Assembly (NCBI GenBank): GCA_030272155.1 | Contig: CP126202.1 | Location: 1,736,001-1,800,000 of the forward strand | Origin: Tetradesmus obliquus | Taxonomy: Eukaryota; Chlorophyta; Chlorophyceae; Sphaeropleales; Scenedesmaceae | DNA length: 64,000 nt | Direction: 5' to 3' | Shown here: positions 54,507 to 64,000 of the stretch, piece by piece | Numbering within the stretch: the stretch's first letter is position 1 | Layout: each line of letters opens with the position of its first letter | Notes under the pieces: generated by a model | Databases searched by the model: none | What the model saw: the letters and a program-made list of their open reading frames with translations, nothing else | Told to the model about the DNA's origin: nothing | Position numbers and translations under genes: made by a program

Positions 54507-57180
54507 TCTCACCCACTGTCAGCATGGCAGTGATGGCTGGAAGCACACTCTGGCTGAACCGCCGAGCTGTAGCCAGTACCTGCAGCACACAAGCACAGCA
54601 TGCACAGTCAGCTCACTGCAACAGTGCATACAGTTTTGGTGCACCCCTTCGTAACCCCTCAAACCTCAACCCAAAAGCCATATTCCAAACCTCACCTGCC
54701 ACAGATCCTTAGCCTCCCTCTGTGCTTCAGCCAGCTGCTGCGCCATTGCGCTGCCGTTCCCTGCAACCCCGAAACCCTAGTCCAACTCCAACCCTTAAAC
54801 CCTTGAACCTCACCTGCCGCAGACCCTCAGCCTCCCTCTGCGCCTCCGCCAGCTGCTGCGCCATGGCCGATCCGTTTCCTGCAATCACTGCCGCCTGCTC
54901 CCGCTCCCGCTGCTGCGCGGCACGCATTTCCATCAGCTGCTGCTGCAGCCCTGCAGCATGTGCCATGCTGTCATGCAGCTGCCGCTCTAGGTGCAGTGCA
55001 TGCTCTGTTGCTGCCTTGGCTGTGGCATGCAGCGCAGGCACCTTTGCTGCCTCCCGCTGCGCTGCTGCCAGCTGCTGCTGTAATGCAGCGACTTCCTCGC
55101 CTGACAGCTGCTGCTGCTGGTTGCCGTCGCCGCCCCTGTCTGACTGGCGCTTGTCGAGCAAGGGTGCAGCAGCTTGGCTGTCGGCAGCAGCAGCGGCGGA
55201 GGCTGCGGCAACGGCAGCGGCGGCGGCGGCTGTGATTGCTGACAGCGCACCGCTCCTCTGTAGAATAGAGGGCATCTGCTGCTGCTGCTGTGGTGGTGGT
55301 GGTGGTGGAGGTGGGGGTGCGGAGGATGCCTGCTGCTGCTGCTGCTGCTGCTGCTGTTGGTCACCCTGCTGATGCTGCTGGTGGTGGTGGTGGTGGTGGT
55401 GGCGCTCGCCCTGCATTTGCTGCTGCTGATGCTGCTGCTGATGCTCAAGCTGTGAAGTGTTGCTTGCCTGTAAATAGACAGCAGGGGGGTGGCAACAGGA
55501 GGCAAGTCAGTATCTCAAGAGTGGCAGTTGCGTGATGTGGCATGGTTAGCACAGCCATCCCTTAGCACACTGTCAAGCATTCACTGCAATCCTGCAAGCA
55601 CACATGATGCCAGCAACACCTGGATAGGCAACCAAGCATACTCAGCACCACAACAACACACATGACATGTGTGCCATTTGCCAACAGCAGCAAGACAGCA
55701 GCTACCAACCCGGTTGCACGTTGCAGGAAACAACCATGTAACATGTCGATTCACGGGTTTCAGCCTGGTTTGGGCACTCACGCTTCGCCGCATGCTGGGA
55801 CGCTGCTGCAGCTGCTGCTCGTAGCCGTTCTGCTGCTGACCCTCCTGCTGCTGCTGCTGCTGCTCAAAGTCTGGTGGCTCGCGCTGCAGCTGCAGCTGCT
55901 GGTGCTCGTGCTGCAGCTGCTGCTGCTCCTGCTGCAGCTGCTGCAGCTGTGCCAGCTGCGCATTCAGCCAGGCCAGGGGCTGGTTCTGCATCATCTCCTT
56001 CTCCGCATCGTCCATCTGCACAAGCAGCATACACAAACACCCACACAGCAGCAGCATGAGCAGCAAGAACGAGCTAGAAGAAGCCACACGCTGGCACAGC
56101 ACCCAGCCAGCCATGGTCAGCGCGCGCACCAGCTGGCAACAGCTGCTGTGGCAGGCAGCGCAGGCAGCGGCCGCCACCGCCCTTGCTACCACTACAGGAG
56201 AGGTGGGGTGCTGCAGCAGCTGCAGATGACTTGTGACGTTGAATGCGGCAAACAAGCATTATGACATTGAATCCGGCCAATAGAAACATTGCAGGTTGTG
56301 TTCACCTGGTGGTCCTGCTGCTGATCCGCACCCTGCTCACCCCAGCCGCCGCCCATATGCATCAAGCTGACACATGAAAATTGCAACCACCAACAACAAA
56401 ATAAACAACAAAATAACATGTTTTCACCTGGTAGTCCTGCTGCTGATCCGCGCCCTGCTCGTCCCATCCACCACCCATCTGCATCAAGCTCGGCATCGCG
56501 GCAGCAGCAGCAGCGGCAGCAGCCGCGCACGCCGCATGCTCGGGGTGCACCTCGTAGCCGGGCTGCTGCTGCAGCTGCTGCAGCTGCTGCTGCAGCCGCC
56601 GCTGTGCCTGGTATTGCTGCGACTGGCGGATGAACTGCTCGTGGTCCTCGAGTGCCCGGGAGCGCTTGTGGCCAGTGATGCCTGACCTGTGCTGGATGGC
56701 TGCCTCCCACATGTCATATGGGTACAGCCGGCCCTGCAGGCAGACATGGAAATGAGTACAGTAGTGTAGTAATTGTAGTACTTGTGTTGTTCTACATTAT
56801 GATTATGGGAGTGCAGCTACACCACAACAGAGCAAGACAACATAGCAGAGAAGAATGCTTGCTGTGCATAGCTGTCGTTTGCTACGCAGCTGCGCCCGGC
56901 GGCTGGTCGATCCTGGCGCTGTGACAAGTCAAAACCAAAGTCACAGCCAGCGACACCTTGCAGGAAAACCTCCCTCTGCTGCTGCAGCGCACCTTGAAGT
57001 TTGACACGTTGCACTTGCCGTTTGGGTGGCGGTGCTTTTGCAGGCATCCCGCGCAGCAGAAGTGCCCTGAGCACTCCTTGCATACGTTGCCGGCTGCCCA
57101 GGTGACGTACGCGCTGATCTTGTGGCCCCTGTTGCCCTGAGGGCTGGTGCAGGCTGCCCCTAAGATGCAGCGGATGCGGC
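53503..57180 (-). CDS. Cys/His-cluster polyQ protein of unknown function, 5' end unresolved
   Basis: Five contiguous exons keep frame: 57180-56993, 56733-56428, 56015-55782, 55467-54814 and 54579-53503 (stop TGA), 819 residues from the first. The first exon is the ordered part: RCILGAACTSPQGNRG, ISAYVTWAAGNVCKECSGHF and CCAGCLQKHRHPNGKC, spacing C-x2-C-x4-CC-x2-C-x3-H-x-H-x4-C, a likely zinc-binding module. Exon 2 begins GRLYPYDMWEAAIQHRSG and ITGHKRSRALEDHEQF. The rest is Gln-, His-, Pro- and Ala-rich with heptad-like segments (QLAAAQREAAKV), ending DLLMSLSKSLVQG. I do not recognise the family. The polyQ coiled-coil build suggests a nuclear scaffold or transcription cofactor, which is inference only. 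An upstream exon probably ends in phase 1; an ATG at 58353 (MGAVGDMAAQDSTGPEANSS) is a candidate start. Confidence 0.6.
54697..54758 (-). repeat. Spliceable echo of polyQ-gene exon 4 end
   Basis: After gttgcag it reads GNGSAMAQQLAEAQREAKDL and ends ctgtggcag|gtgagg, nearly identical to the exon 4 end (GNGSAMAQQLAEAQREAEGL). Acceptor, donor and frame are intact. Confidence 0.8.
56308..56364 (-). repeat. Echo of polyQ-gene exon 2 end
   Basis: Repeats MHMGGGWGEQGADQQQDHQ with donor ccaccag|gtgaac in the following intron. Confidence 0.8.
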
Positions 57181-57269
57181 CTGCAGGACACAGTCAGGGA
57201 GGGGGGGGGGGTGCAGGCAGCAGGCTCAGCATGTGAGGAGCTGTGGTGGCGATTGCGTAAGCTGTGGAC

Positions 57270-57590
57270 ACATTACTTTGGGGGCTGGTGCAGGCAGCTC
57301 CTGAACTGTAGTGGATGCGGCCTGCAGGAAACATTTGGGGGAGGGGGGAGGCGGGGAGGGGGTGGCAGGCAGGAGGCACAGGATGTGAGGAGGTGCGGTG
57401 GCGATTGCGTGAGCTGCGGCCCCTGTTGCCCTGAGGGCTTGTGCAGGCTGCCCCTAAGATGCAGCAGATGCGGCCTGCAGGAAACAGCAAACGGGAGGTT
57501 GGGTGGGGGTGGGATGCTGCAGTGACAGGCAAAGAGGTGGGAGCTGGTGCAGGCTGCCCCTAAGATGCAGCGGATGCGGCCTGCAGGACA
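57270..57590 (-). repeat. Three echoes of the Cys/His exon start
   Basis: Copies at about 57590-57545, 57478-57425 and 57322-57270 repeat GRIRCILGAACTSPQGNRG or variants after a cctgcag acceptor, upstream of the functional exon at 57180. They are joined by G/C-rich (plus-strand poly-G) spacers. Confidence 0.85.
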
Positions 57591-57593
57591 CAG

Positions 57594-59513
57594 TCAGGGG
57601 GGGGGGGGGACAGCACAGGACACTGGGCAAACATGTCTCAAGGGCCGATGCACAGGCATGCAAGCAGGTGCTGGTCTTGGCCCAGCCAGAATTCAGTGTT
57701 GACATGGTCAAATACAAGCTACACTGCTGAAAGAGTAGGGTAAGATTGCAGTGGCCAAGCAAGTGGTGTGCTGCTGCTTGGGCCTCTTTGAAGGATGTGC
57801 ACGCAGTGCATTGAGTACTTGCTGTCTTTCAGTCAATACCCGCGGGACTATGAAACAATTGCCTTCTGAGCTGATAGCGTAAAGTGCTGTGGGAACATGG
57901 TGCCAGCAGGGCCACGAGGGACACTAGACGGTGCTGCTGCTGTGTGCCGCACCGCGGCACGTACGACTTCCTGCTAAAAGCCAAAAATTTAGAGCCTGTT
58001 GATGCTATAATGGCCCAGCCAAGGCTTGCCGAATGCTGCCACATGGCTACCACTGCCACCAGGACCTGCGAGAAGCCTCGTCAACACGCGAGCTGCTTTC
58101 TACTCCCTTCAATAGAGCACAGTTGCATCAAATGGACAACCAAAAGCAACGCAAGTGGAACTGAGGACCAACCTTCTCGGTCACCAATCAAATGGCCCGC
58201 CTGTTGCCCAGCATTGCCGTATATCCCGAAATTGACATTTGATGTGGTGGCTCCACTGACTGCGGCGTCTGCTTGGTTGAGAGGAGTCGTGGCGCTAGAG
58301 TTGGCCTCGGGGCCAGTAGAATCCTGCGCGGCCATATCACCAACGGCGCCCATAATGCATGCTATTGTCTAGTTAATCCAAGGCATTGCGCAACTCATGA
58401 AGCTAAGCGTCAGGGACACAGACTGGACTTGACTGCAGGGACCCTGGGACAGAACCCGTTGGGACAGAGTGACAACGCCTGAACGCCATGAATAACGCAG
58501 AAAACACTTTAAACAGACTCACATATTATCAGGTGACCAGCAGCCGATGTAACAGGGCAGGCCATGCTCCAATACTGAGAGGCAGTAAAAAGGTACTGTA
58601 CCGCTGGGCAGCTGCGCTGCAGGCTACATCCTACAGCGCTGCCAGCCGCTGAGTATACTTATGTTGCTCTGCAACTCACAGCCAATCGTCTTCACTCCGA
58701 CAGAATACCAAACACTGGGATCAATGGAAAGGGCGAATCTCCCAACCATAAGCAGCACTGAAACAACAAAACTGCTCAATCTGCAAGCATCTCTCGCCAA
58801 CACACCACCAACAGCGCCACCTTCTGCACAATGTGTGCAGACTACGGCATAACAACACATCCTCATCTGCACACGCACACTAAATCACGCAAACACAGCT
58901 TACATGCTTACATGCTGTATGGAAACTCTCTGTCAACAGCCTGACCGCCTGCACGCTGCAGCGATCCACAACAGCCCAACAGCAGTAGCAAACCATTTTT
59001 TTTGTCACAGCAGTAGCAAACATTCATGTACAAGATGCCGTTCACGGCAATGCTCTCAAAAGATGCTGGTGTAAGCACCCACCACATGATGCCAGGAACA
59101 TGGTTCCACAGCACACATGCTCAAGTGCGAGCACCACCATTTGCAGACGGCGCTGCAACGACAGCATGATCCACACCACCGCCGGCTGTGGGACCAGCCG
59201 CAACTGTGCAGGCAGCCGCAACTGCCGCTGCCGTGGTGTCACCTGCAGCAGCCGCATGCAGTTCTTGCCGCCCTTGCTGCTGCTGCTCTGCCAGGCCGCT
59301 TGCTGCCACATCTGCTGCACTGCCACCAAGTTCAGCTTGCTGCTGCTGCTGCAGATGCTGCTGCTCTTGCTGTGCAAAGCTGCCTGCTGCCGCATCTGGG
59401 TGGTGCGGGTGATGGTGTTGGTGGTGGTGGTGGTGCTGCTGTTGCTGCTGCTGTGGCGGCGGCAATACCAGCTGCTGCTGCTGGAGTTGCTGCTGCTGCT
59501 GCTGCTATTGTTC
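57594..59513. other. Region between the polyQ and MYB genes
   Basis: Contains the unresolved 5' exons of the polyQ gene; the best candidate first exon is 58353 to about 58170 on the minus strand. On the minus strand a His/Gln/Ala-rich open frame (59465-59121) lies just beyond the MYB stop and could be an alternative 3' exon. Otherwise nothing identified. Confidence 0.4.
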
Positions 59514-60109
59514 CTACTGCTGCCGCTGCTGCTCCCGCTGCTGCTGCTGTGATGCTGCCTGCTCCGCTGCTTCACTCACTGCTTGCTCTGCTACTGCTGG
59601 TTCATCAACATCCATTGCCACAGCTTGCTGCTGCTGCTGCCCCGGGTGCTGCGCCAGAGTAGGGGCTGCCTCCGCCTGTGCTGTTGCATCTGCATCAGCA
59701 TCAGCAGGTGCTGCTGCAGCAGCTGCTTGACTGCATTCAGCTGCACGAGCGTCAGTTACTGCGGCTTCTGCTGCTGCTGCTGCTGCTGGTGGTGCTGCTG
59801 CTGGCGCTGCTGCCTCGGTTGAAGCTGCTGCACCGTCAACAGCAGGCACATCTGCAGCACACCGGCAGCACCATGCAGTGGCCAGGGCAAGTGAGGGTAT
59901 GGACAGCAGAGGCGCATTGCCAACAAAACATGTGACCAGCAGCCTTGAATAACACTACGCACAGCGCTCCTTTCTTCAGCTGTGCACATGCACATTTATC
60001 ACCGCAGTCAAGGCATCAACAAAGGAGTGCAGCGTACAGCTATGTCACCACTGCTCCTGAGCCAGCCAGCTCACCTGCAGCACCATCGCTTTGATGCTGG
60101 GCATCAAAA

Positions 60110-60141
<32 letters not shown>

Positions 60142-60142
60142 C

Positions 60143-60174
<32 letters not shown>

Positions 60175-61775
60175 CACTGCTGCTGCTGCTGATGCTGGCA
60201 CTGCTGCCGCTGCTGCTGCTGCTGCTTCCAGCTCCGCGCCTTCTGCAGCTGCTGTGCCAGCACTGCCGGCTGCCGTGCCTGCGTCTCTGCTGCAGTCCCT
60301 GCTGGTGCCGTCCCTGCTGGTGCCGTCTCTGCTGTTGGTGTGCTGCTGCTGCTGCTGCTGCTGCTGGCTGATGCTTGCAAGCTCCTCACTCAGCACGCGC
60401 AGCAGCCGCACAACCATGTGGCGATCGCGCCCCTGCACACATATAAGCACATGCGTGGCAGCAGCAGCGGCGGCAGTAGCAGCAGCACGATGACAGCACC
60501 AAGCAGACTTCAGTCCTTTGCTATGCACAGTGCAGCAACTGGTGCACTGCTGGCCACACAGGACAAAATTTATTGTGCTGCTGTTGCTGTGACTCAGCTC
60601 ACCGTCAGCCGCTGCAGCATGGCCTCGTGGTTGGCCGGCGCCTGCCCCCACATGGAGGCCAGGAACAGGTACACGTGCTGCAGCACCATCTACTCAGCTG
60701 GCACCAATGCTGCTGCCACCACCGCAATGTATGCTGCTGCTGCTGCTGCTGTTGCTGCTGCTGTGGTTGCTCACCGTCAGCCGCTGCAGCATGGCGTCAT
60801 GGTTGGCTGGCGCCTGCCCCCACATGGATGCTAAAAACAGGTACACGTGCTGCAGCCCCTGGCAGCTGACAATGGCCCGCGAGGCCTCCAGCTGCAGGAC
60901 ACGGCAGGACAGGTGGGTTTGCAGGACAGGAGGGTTTGGGGGTTTGGAGGGTTTGCAGGAAAACAGGGCTTGCAGGAATGGTGCCGGGTGCGGTTGGTGA
61001 AGCGCGAAAGGTGTTAACAGGCACCGCAGCATGGGCGCTGGTAGGGTGCAGCTGGCCATTGCTGCCTGATGCTGCTGGCAGAGGCTGCTGCAAATAGCTG
61101 GTTGTCCAGTCATGGTGACTAGGTGCTGATCATGATTAAGTATTGCTGCAGCGTATGGTGGGCTCGCTCCGCATGCCATGACACACAGTGTCGGACGCTT
61201 GATGTCAGCTGCTACCTGTACCTTGCTGCTCATGCAATGATCAGGGAAACGATGCAGCACGCACGCCACAGCTTGACAATACTGCTGCAGCAACTATTGC
61301 ATCTCACCTGTGCAGTGGCCTCTGCAGCATCTGCTGAGCGCATGCTGGCTGCTGCCTCCAGCTGCTTGCTGTTCTGCTGCTGCCCGCCCTCATCACTGTC
61401 CACCTCGCCCCGCGTGCTGGCCCGCGTGGAAGCCTCAGACATGAGCCGCATGTGTTTCGCATCCAGAACAGCAGAAGATGCCTGAGAAGCCAGCGGGGCA
61501 TCGCTGGCGCGCCGCTTGGGCCGTGGAGGTGGGATGGCATCAGTAGACTGCCCAGACTTGAGCACCTTCTGGAAGTACTTCTGCGCGTGGCTGCGGATCT
61601 GAACTACTGTCTTCGTGCCTACATAGGACTCAATCTTCTTCCAGTCCCTGTTGTAGAGCTGCAGAGCCTTGATGAAGCGCTCGTGCTCATCGTTCGTCCA
61701 GCTCTCTCGCTGCTTGGTGAGCGTATAAGGTTTCCTGTTCTTTTTATGCTTCTCTGGCTCGTCAGGCTGCATCAT
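59514..61775 (-). CDS. RVE8/ROC40-like SHAQKYF MYB transcription factor
   Basis: Four exons keep frame for 426 residues: 61775-61308, 60891-60775, 60432-60075 and 59851-59514 (stop TAG). The frame stays open upstream of the chosen ATG, so a longer N-terminus is possible. Residues about 17-70 form a single MYB repeat of the SHAQKYF class: [38 protein letters not shown] and SHAQKYF (62-68), followed by PPPRPKR (about 82-88), which marks the RVE8/LCL branch of plant clock MYBs. The Chlamydomonas clock factor ROC40 has this domain type. Exon 2 ([26 protein letters not shown]) joins [20 protein letters not shown] in exon 3. Both look conserved but unnamed; Ala/Gln runs follow. Expected role: nuclear DNA binding at evening-element-like sites; clock function here is inference. 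Exon 2 has a near-complete copy. Confidence 0.82.
60598..60689 (-). repeat. Near-complete echo of MYB-gene exon 2
   Basis: Repeats [20 protein letters not shown] and AMLQRLT, with donor ctgacg|gtgagc intact. It differs from exon 2 by few bases (mostly synonymous or D to E) and could replace it if its acceptor (ggtgctgcag) is used. Confidence 0.85.
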
Positions 61776-62466
61776 GCTGGCGAGACGCTGCCTGAAGTTC
61801 ACTGCTGCTGTGGTGACAGCCCCAGGTGTGCAGCAGACCTGCTGCTCAAAAAAGATGAGAGACAGCAAGACATGAAAGCGCTGAACGATCTCACAACAGA
61901 CGTCTGAGCTGGTGGCACTTATGCAAATGGACGGTTGCAGGTCATAACAGCAGCTGTTACACAGTAACAGTCAGGACTGCTGTGGAGCTCCCACATACAT
62001 GTGGAGCTCCCACATGTACAGTTGTTCAGAAGGGGGGGGGGGTGTTGCCAGTGGCATGGGTCAGGCCTGCCAGGCCATGCCACACTGGCAGTTGAGTGAA
62101 GAGACACAGCGAGCACCGGCGCTGTCCGTGCTGCTGCATGGCGACCTATTGCTTGTGAACTGTTTGTTGATTAGCAGATCTGCGGTCCGAGCAGCGGCTC
62201 GTGTCGTGCTATGGCGCGAGTGCCTGTGGTTCGCATCTCGAGTGACACTGATGACAAGCATTCTGGCTGAGATCCCTGCCGGTTAGGCACCACCCACTTG
62301 TGGTTCTCGCTGACCTGTCCAAAGTTTCACTTGTAAATGTGGCGAAGTTCACGTTGCTGACACAGGACCCCATAAAAGCTGCCTCTTACTTTTATTGACC
62401 ACCATAGATAAATGACAACAGTGCATGTTTCAGTGCCACAGTCGGACTCTGGCCAGCATACATCCC
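61776..62466. other. Upstream region of the MYB gene
   Basis: Presumed promoter, 691 bases to the next stop codon. Includes a direct repeat of gtggagctcccacat at 61982 and 61999 and a run of about 11 G at 62031. No further gene. Confidence 0.5.
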
Positions 62467-63947
62467 TCAACCACTGGCAGCTGACTTATGGAATGGCTGC
62501 ACACTAACAGGGCGCCAGCTGACAGCCCCCTCCTCCGACACAGAGAGCAGCTTTAGCACAAGCGAGCCGTGTTGCTGCTGCTGCTGCTGCTGCTGTTGCT
62601 GTTGAAATCCATCCTCACCGCCATCTCCACTACCGCAATTGCTACTGCTGCTGCTGCTGTCACTGCACCCTCCATACAGCAGCTCTGCCAGCAGCTCCAC
62701 CCCATCCCACAACCTAGGGCCTGGCCTGCTGAACAGGCCATGGTCAACGACATAAGTTTGACCAGATCTGACAGCTGCCAGGGCAGCAAAGCCAGGCTGC
62801 TGAGTCAGCAATAACACATCAGGCATGGCTGCTGCAGGGCTGCGGCTGCAGGGCGACAGCAGCAGCACGTCCGGGGCCCATGCAACAATCTGCAGCAGCA
62901 AACGTTTTGCCAAGACAAACAGTAGCAATGGCAGCAGTGGCAGCAGTCGACATGTTGAAATGAAAGTCACAGAAAGCCAAAGACAAGCAGCTTGGCTGTG
63001 CAACAGCTCAAGTTACAACTGTGCAGGCAAGAGCTTGTTGGAACTGAGCCAGGGGTGCTTGCTTCATTTGAACTGCTGAAGGCAGTGTTTAGCAAGCCTA
63101 CAAACTGTAGAAAGCCGGCTCATTGAAGGTTGGCCAACAGGCTCACCTGCTGCCATGTGATGCGATCAGGGCTGTCACCCGGCTGCTGCCCATAAGCGTC
63201 AGCAGCGCCCGCTGCCGCCTTCACATTTGGCATGCGACTAAACCCTGCACAGCTGCCGTGCAGGGAGCTTGTCTGACACCCAAGTCACTGCAAGAGATCA
63301 TATCTGAGATCATAACTGCTCACCTGCTGCCATGTGATGCGAGCAGGGCTGTCACCAGGCTGCTGCCCAGAAGCATCAGCAGCGCCCGCTGCCGCCTTCA
63401 CATCAGGCAGCCACTGCCCACCAAGCACCAGAGGGTTTAGCCCCTCCAGGGACAAAACCCTGGGAGGCTGGAGCCACACACGCTGCTGCAGGGGCTGCTG
63501 CTGCTGCTGCTGGTGGTTCTGGTGCTTGTTGCAGCCTTGGTTGATCGATGCCAGCTCACTACTGCTGCCGCCGTCATTAGCGGTGCCTCCACCGCAGCTA
63601 CTGCCGCTGCAACAACTGCTTTCAACACTATAGGTGGCACCAGCCGCTTTTGTGCCTGGCAGCATATAAGCACTAGCTGTACATGCAGCAGTGACAGCAG
63701 CAGCAGCAGGGCAGGCTGCAGCTACCCTGGCTGCCACCTTTACCAGCCTCTGCTGCAGCTGCTCCACCAATTCAACTGCTGCCTCAACTGCGCCTGCTGC
63801 ACGCCCAACTGCCAGAATGCTGTCTAGAACCTCCGCCAGGGTTTTGGGGTGCAGCACTAAAACCTGTGTGGTGCTGTGGTTTAGGCCCGCCTGCTGCAGG
63901 GCTTTGCAGACTAAGCTGCAGTTTGCGTCACATGTGCCGCACGCATC
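62467..63947 (-). CDS. BtuF-like ABC-type substrate-binding protein, 3' part
   Basis: Two exons, 63947-63324 and 62889-62467 (stop TGA), 348 codons; the 5' end is outside the window (acceptor cttgcag|gatgcg). The sequence matches the TroA/BtuF class III periplasmic-binding fold, here found in a eukaryote: VLVLHPKTLAEVLDSILAVG, VELVEQLQQRLV, RVLSLEGLNPLVLGGQWLP, PARITWQQ joined to IVAWAPDVLLLSPC, then PGFAALAAVRSGQTYVVDHG and FSRPGPRLWDGVELLAELL. In bacteria such proteins deliver cobalamin or metal complexes to ABC importers. Algal and plant homologues exist but their ligand is not settled. A Ser/Gly/Gln-rich insert lies in the middle of the first exon, and a short CAG-coded Gln run in the second. 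The end of exon 63947-63324 has an echo. Confidence 0.8.
63147..63226 (-). repeat. Echo of the BtuF-like exon end
   Basis: Repeats VKAAAGAADAYGQQPGDSPD and RITWQQ with donor cagcag|gtgagc in the intron after the functional exon. Substitutions only; frame is open. Confidence 0.85.
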
Positions 63948-64000
63948 CTGCAAGGCACATGATGACAGCATGGAGCATAACAAAAACAAAGGATGTCAAT

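Noticed and set aside
57884-58372. Plus-strand 162-codon frame
   Set aside because: No motif; the minus strand of the same interval has a better candidate first exon (ATG 58353) for the polyQ gene.
59042-59575. Ser/Arg-rich minus-strand frame past the MYB stop
   Set aside because: Phase shadow of CAG repeats; an alternative 3' exon in another frame (59465-59121) is possible but unsupported.
1-64000. Bacterial or viral origin, operons and ribosome binding sites
   Set aside because: Consistent spliceosomal introns, nuclear-type tRNA without CCA and plant/algal gene families show nuclear eukaryotic DNA.

Overview
The window is nuclear DNA of a green alga. All recognisable genes are split by GT-AG introns (a few GC-AG) and encode plant or algal families: a CRTISO-like isomerase, an F-box Tubby-like protein, an MSL-type MscS channel, an RVE8-like MYB and a DUF815 ATPase. 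The proteins are crowded with Gln, Ala and Ser runs from CAG repeats. A chlorophycean such as Scenedesmaceae fits, but the genus is inferred, not shown.

Layout. Plus strand: an ERCC6L2-like SNF2 helicase (69-3802, 5' end outside the window) and a mechanosensitive channel (4808-10127). Minus strand: a secreted or membrane protein of unknown function (12017-10721), a tRNA-Arg(CCU) (13201-13129) and a 614-residue CRTISO-like protein (23443-16535). The CRTISO-like gene is head to head, 260 bases apart, with a plus-strand Tubby-like gene (23704-26906). Next on the plus strand come an AKAP7-like 2H phosphoesterase (29360-34164) and a leucine-zipper/coiled-coil protein (34723-39890). Minus strand again: a DUF815 P-loop ATPase (48352-44059), a Cys/His-cluster polyQ protein (about 57180-53503), an RVE8/ROC40-like MYB (61775-59514) and the 3' part of a BtuF-like binding protein (63947-62467). 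The stretches 40.5-43.9 kb and 48.4-53.3 kb hold repeats and no gene I can defend. For six genes (12017, CRTISO-like, Tubby-like, zipper, DUF815, MYB) one splice solution keeps frame from ATG to stop. The phosphoesterase also closes in frame, but its ATG is uncertain.

Most striking feature. Many internal and terminal exons lie beside one to six partial, diverged, same-strand copies of themselves ('exon echoes'). Echoes often carry a splice donor, an acceptor or both, and sit in the neighbouring introns or just past the stop codon. They occur in every multi-exon gene except the one at 12017. Many introns also end in a pure (CTG)n tract running into the CAG acceptor, while CAG-phase repeats are mostly in exons. 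CTG repeats contain no AG, so they can lie before a splice acceptor without creating false ones. I know of no description of such a combined pattern. Reads and transcripts are needed to decide whether it is biology (exon birth, alternative splicing) or partly assembly error.

The genes do not form one pathway; they look like an ordinary mixed eukaryotic neighbourhood (DNA repair, osmotic channel, carotenoid-type redox, transcription, circadian-type MYB).
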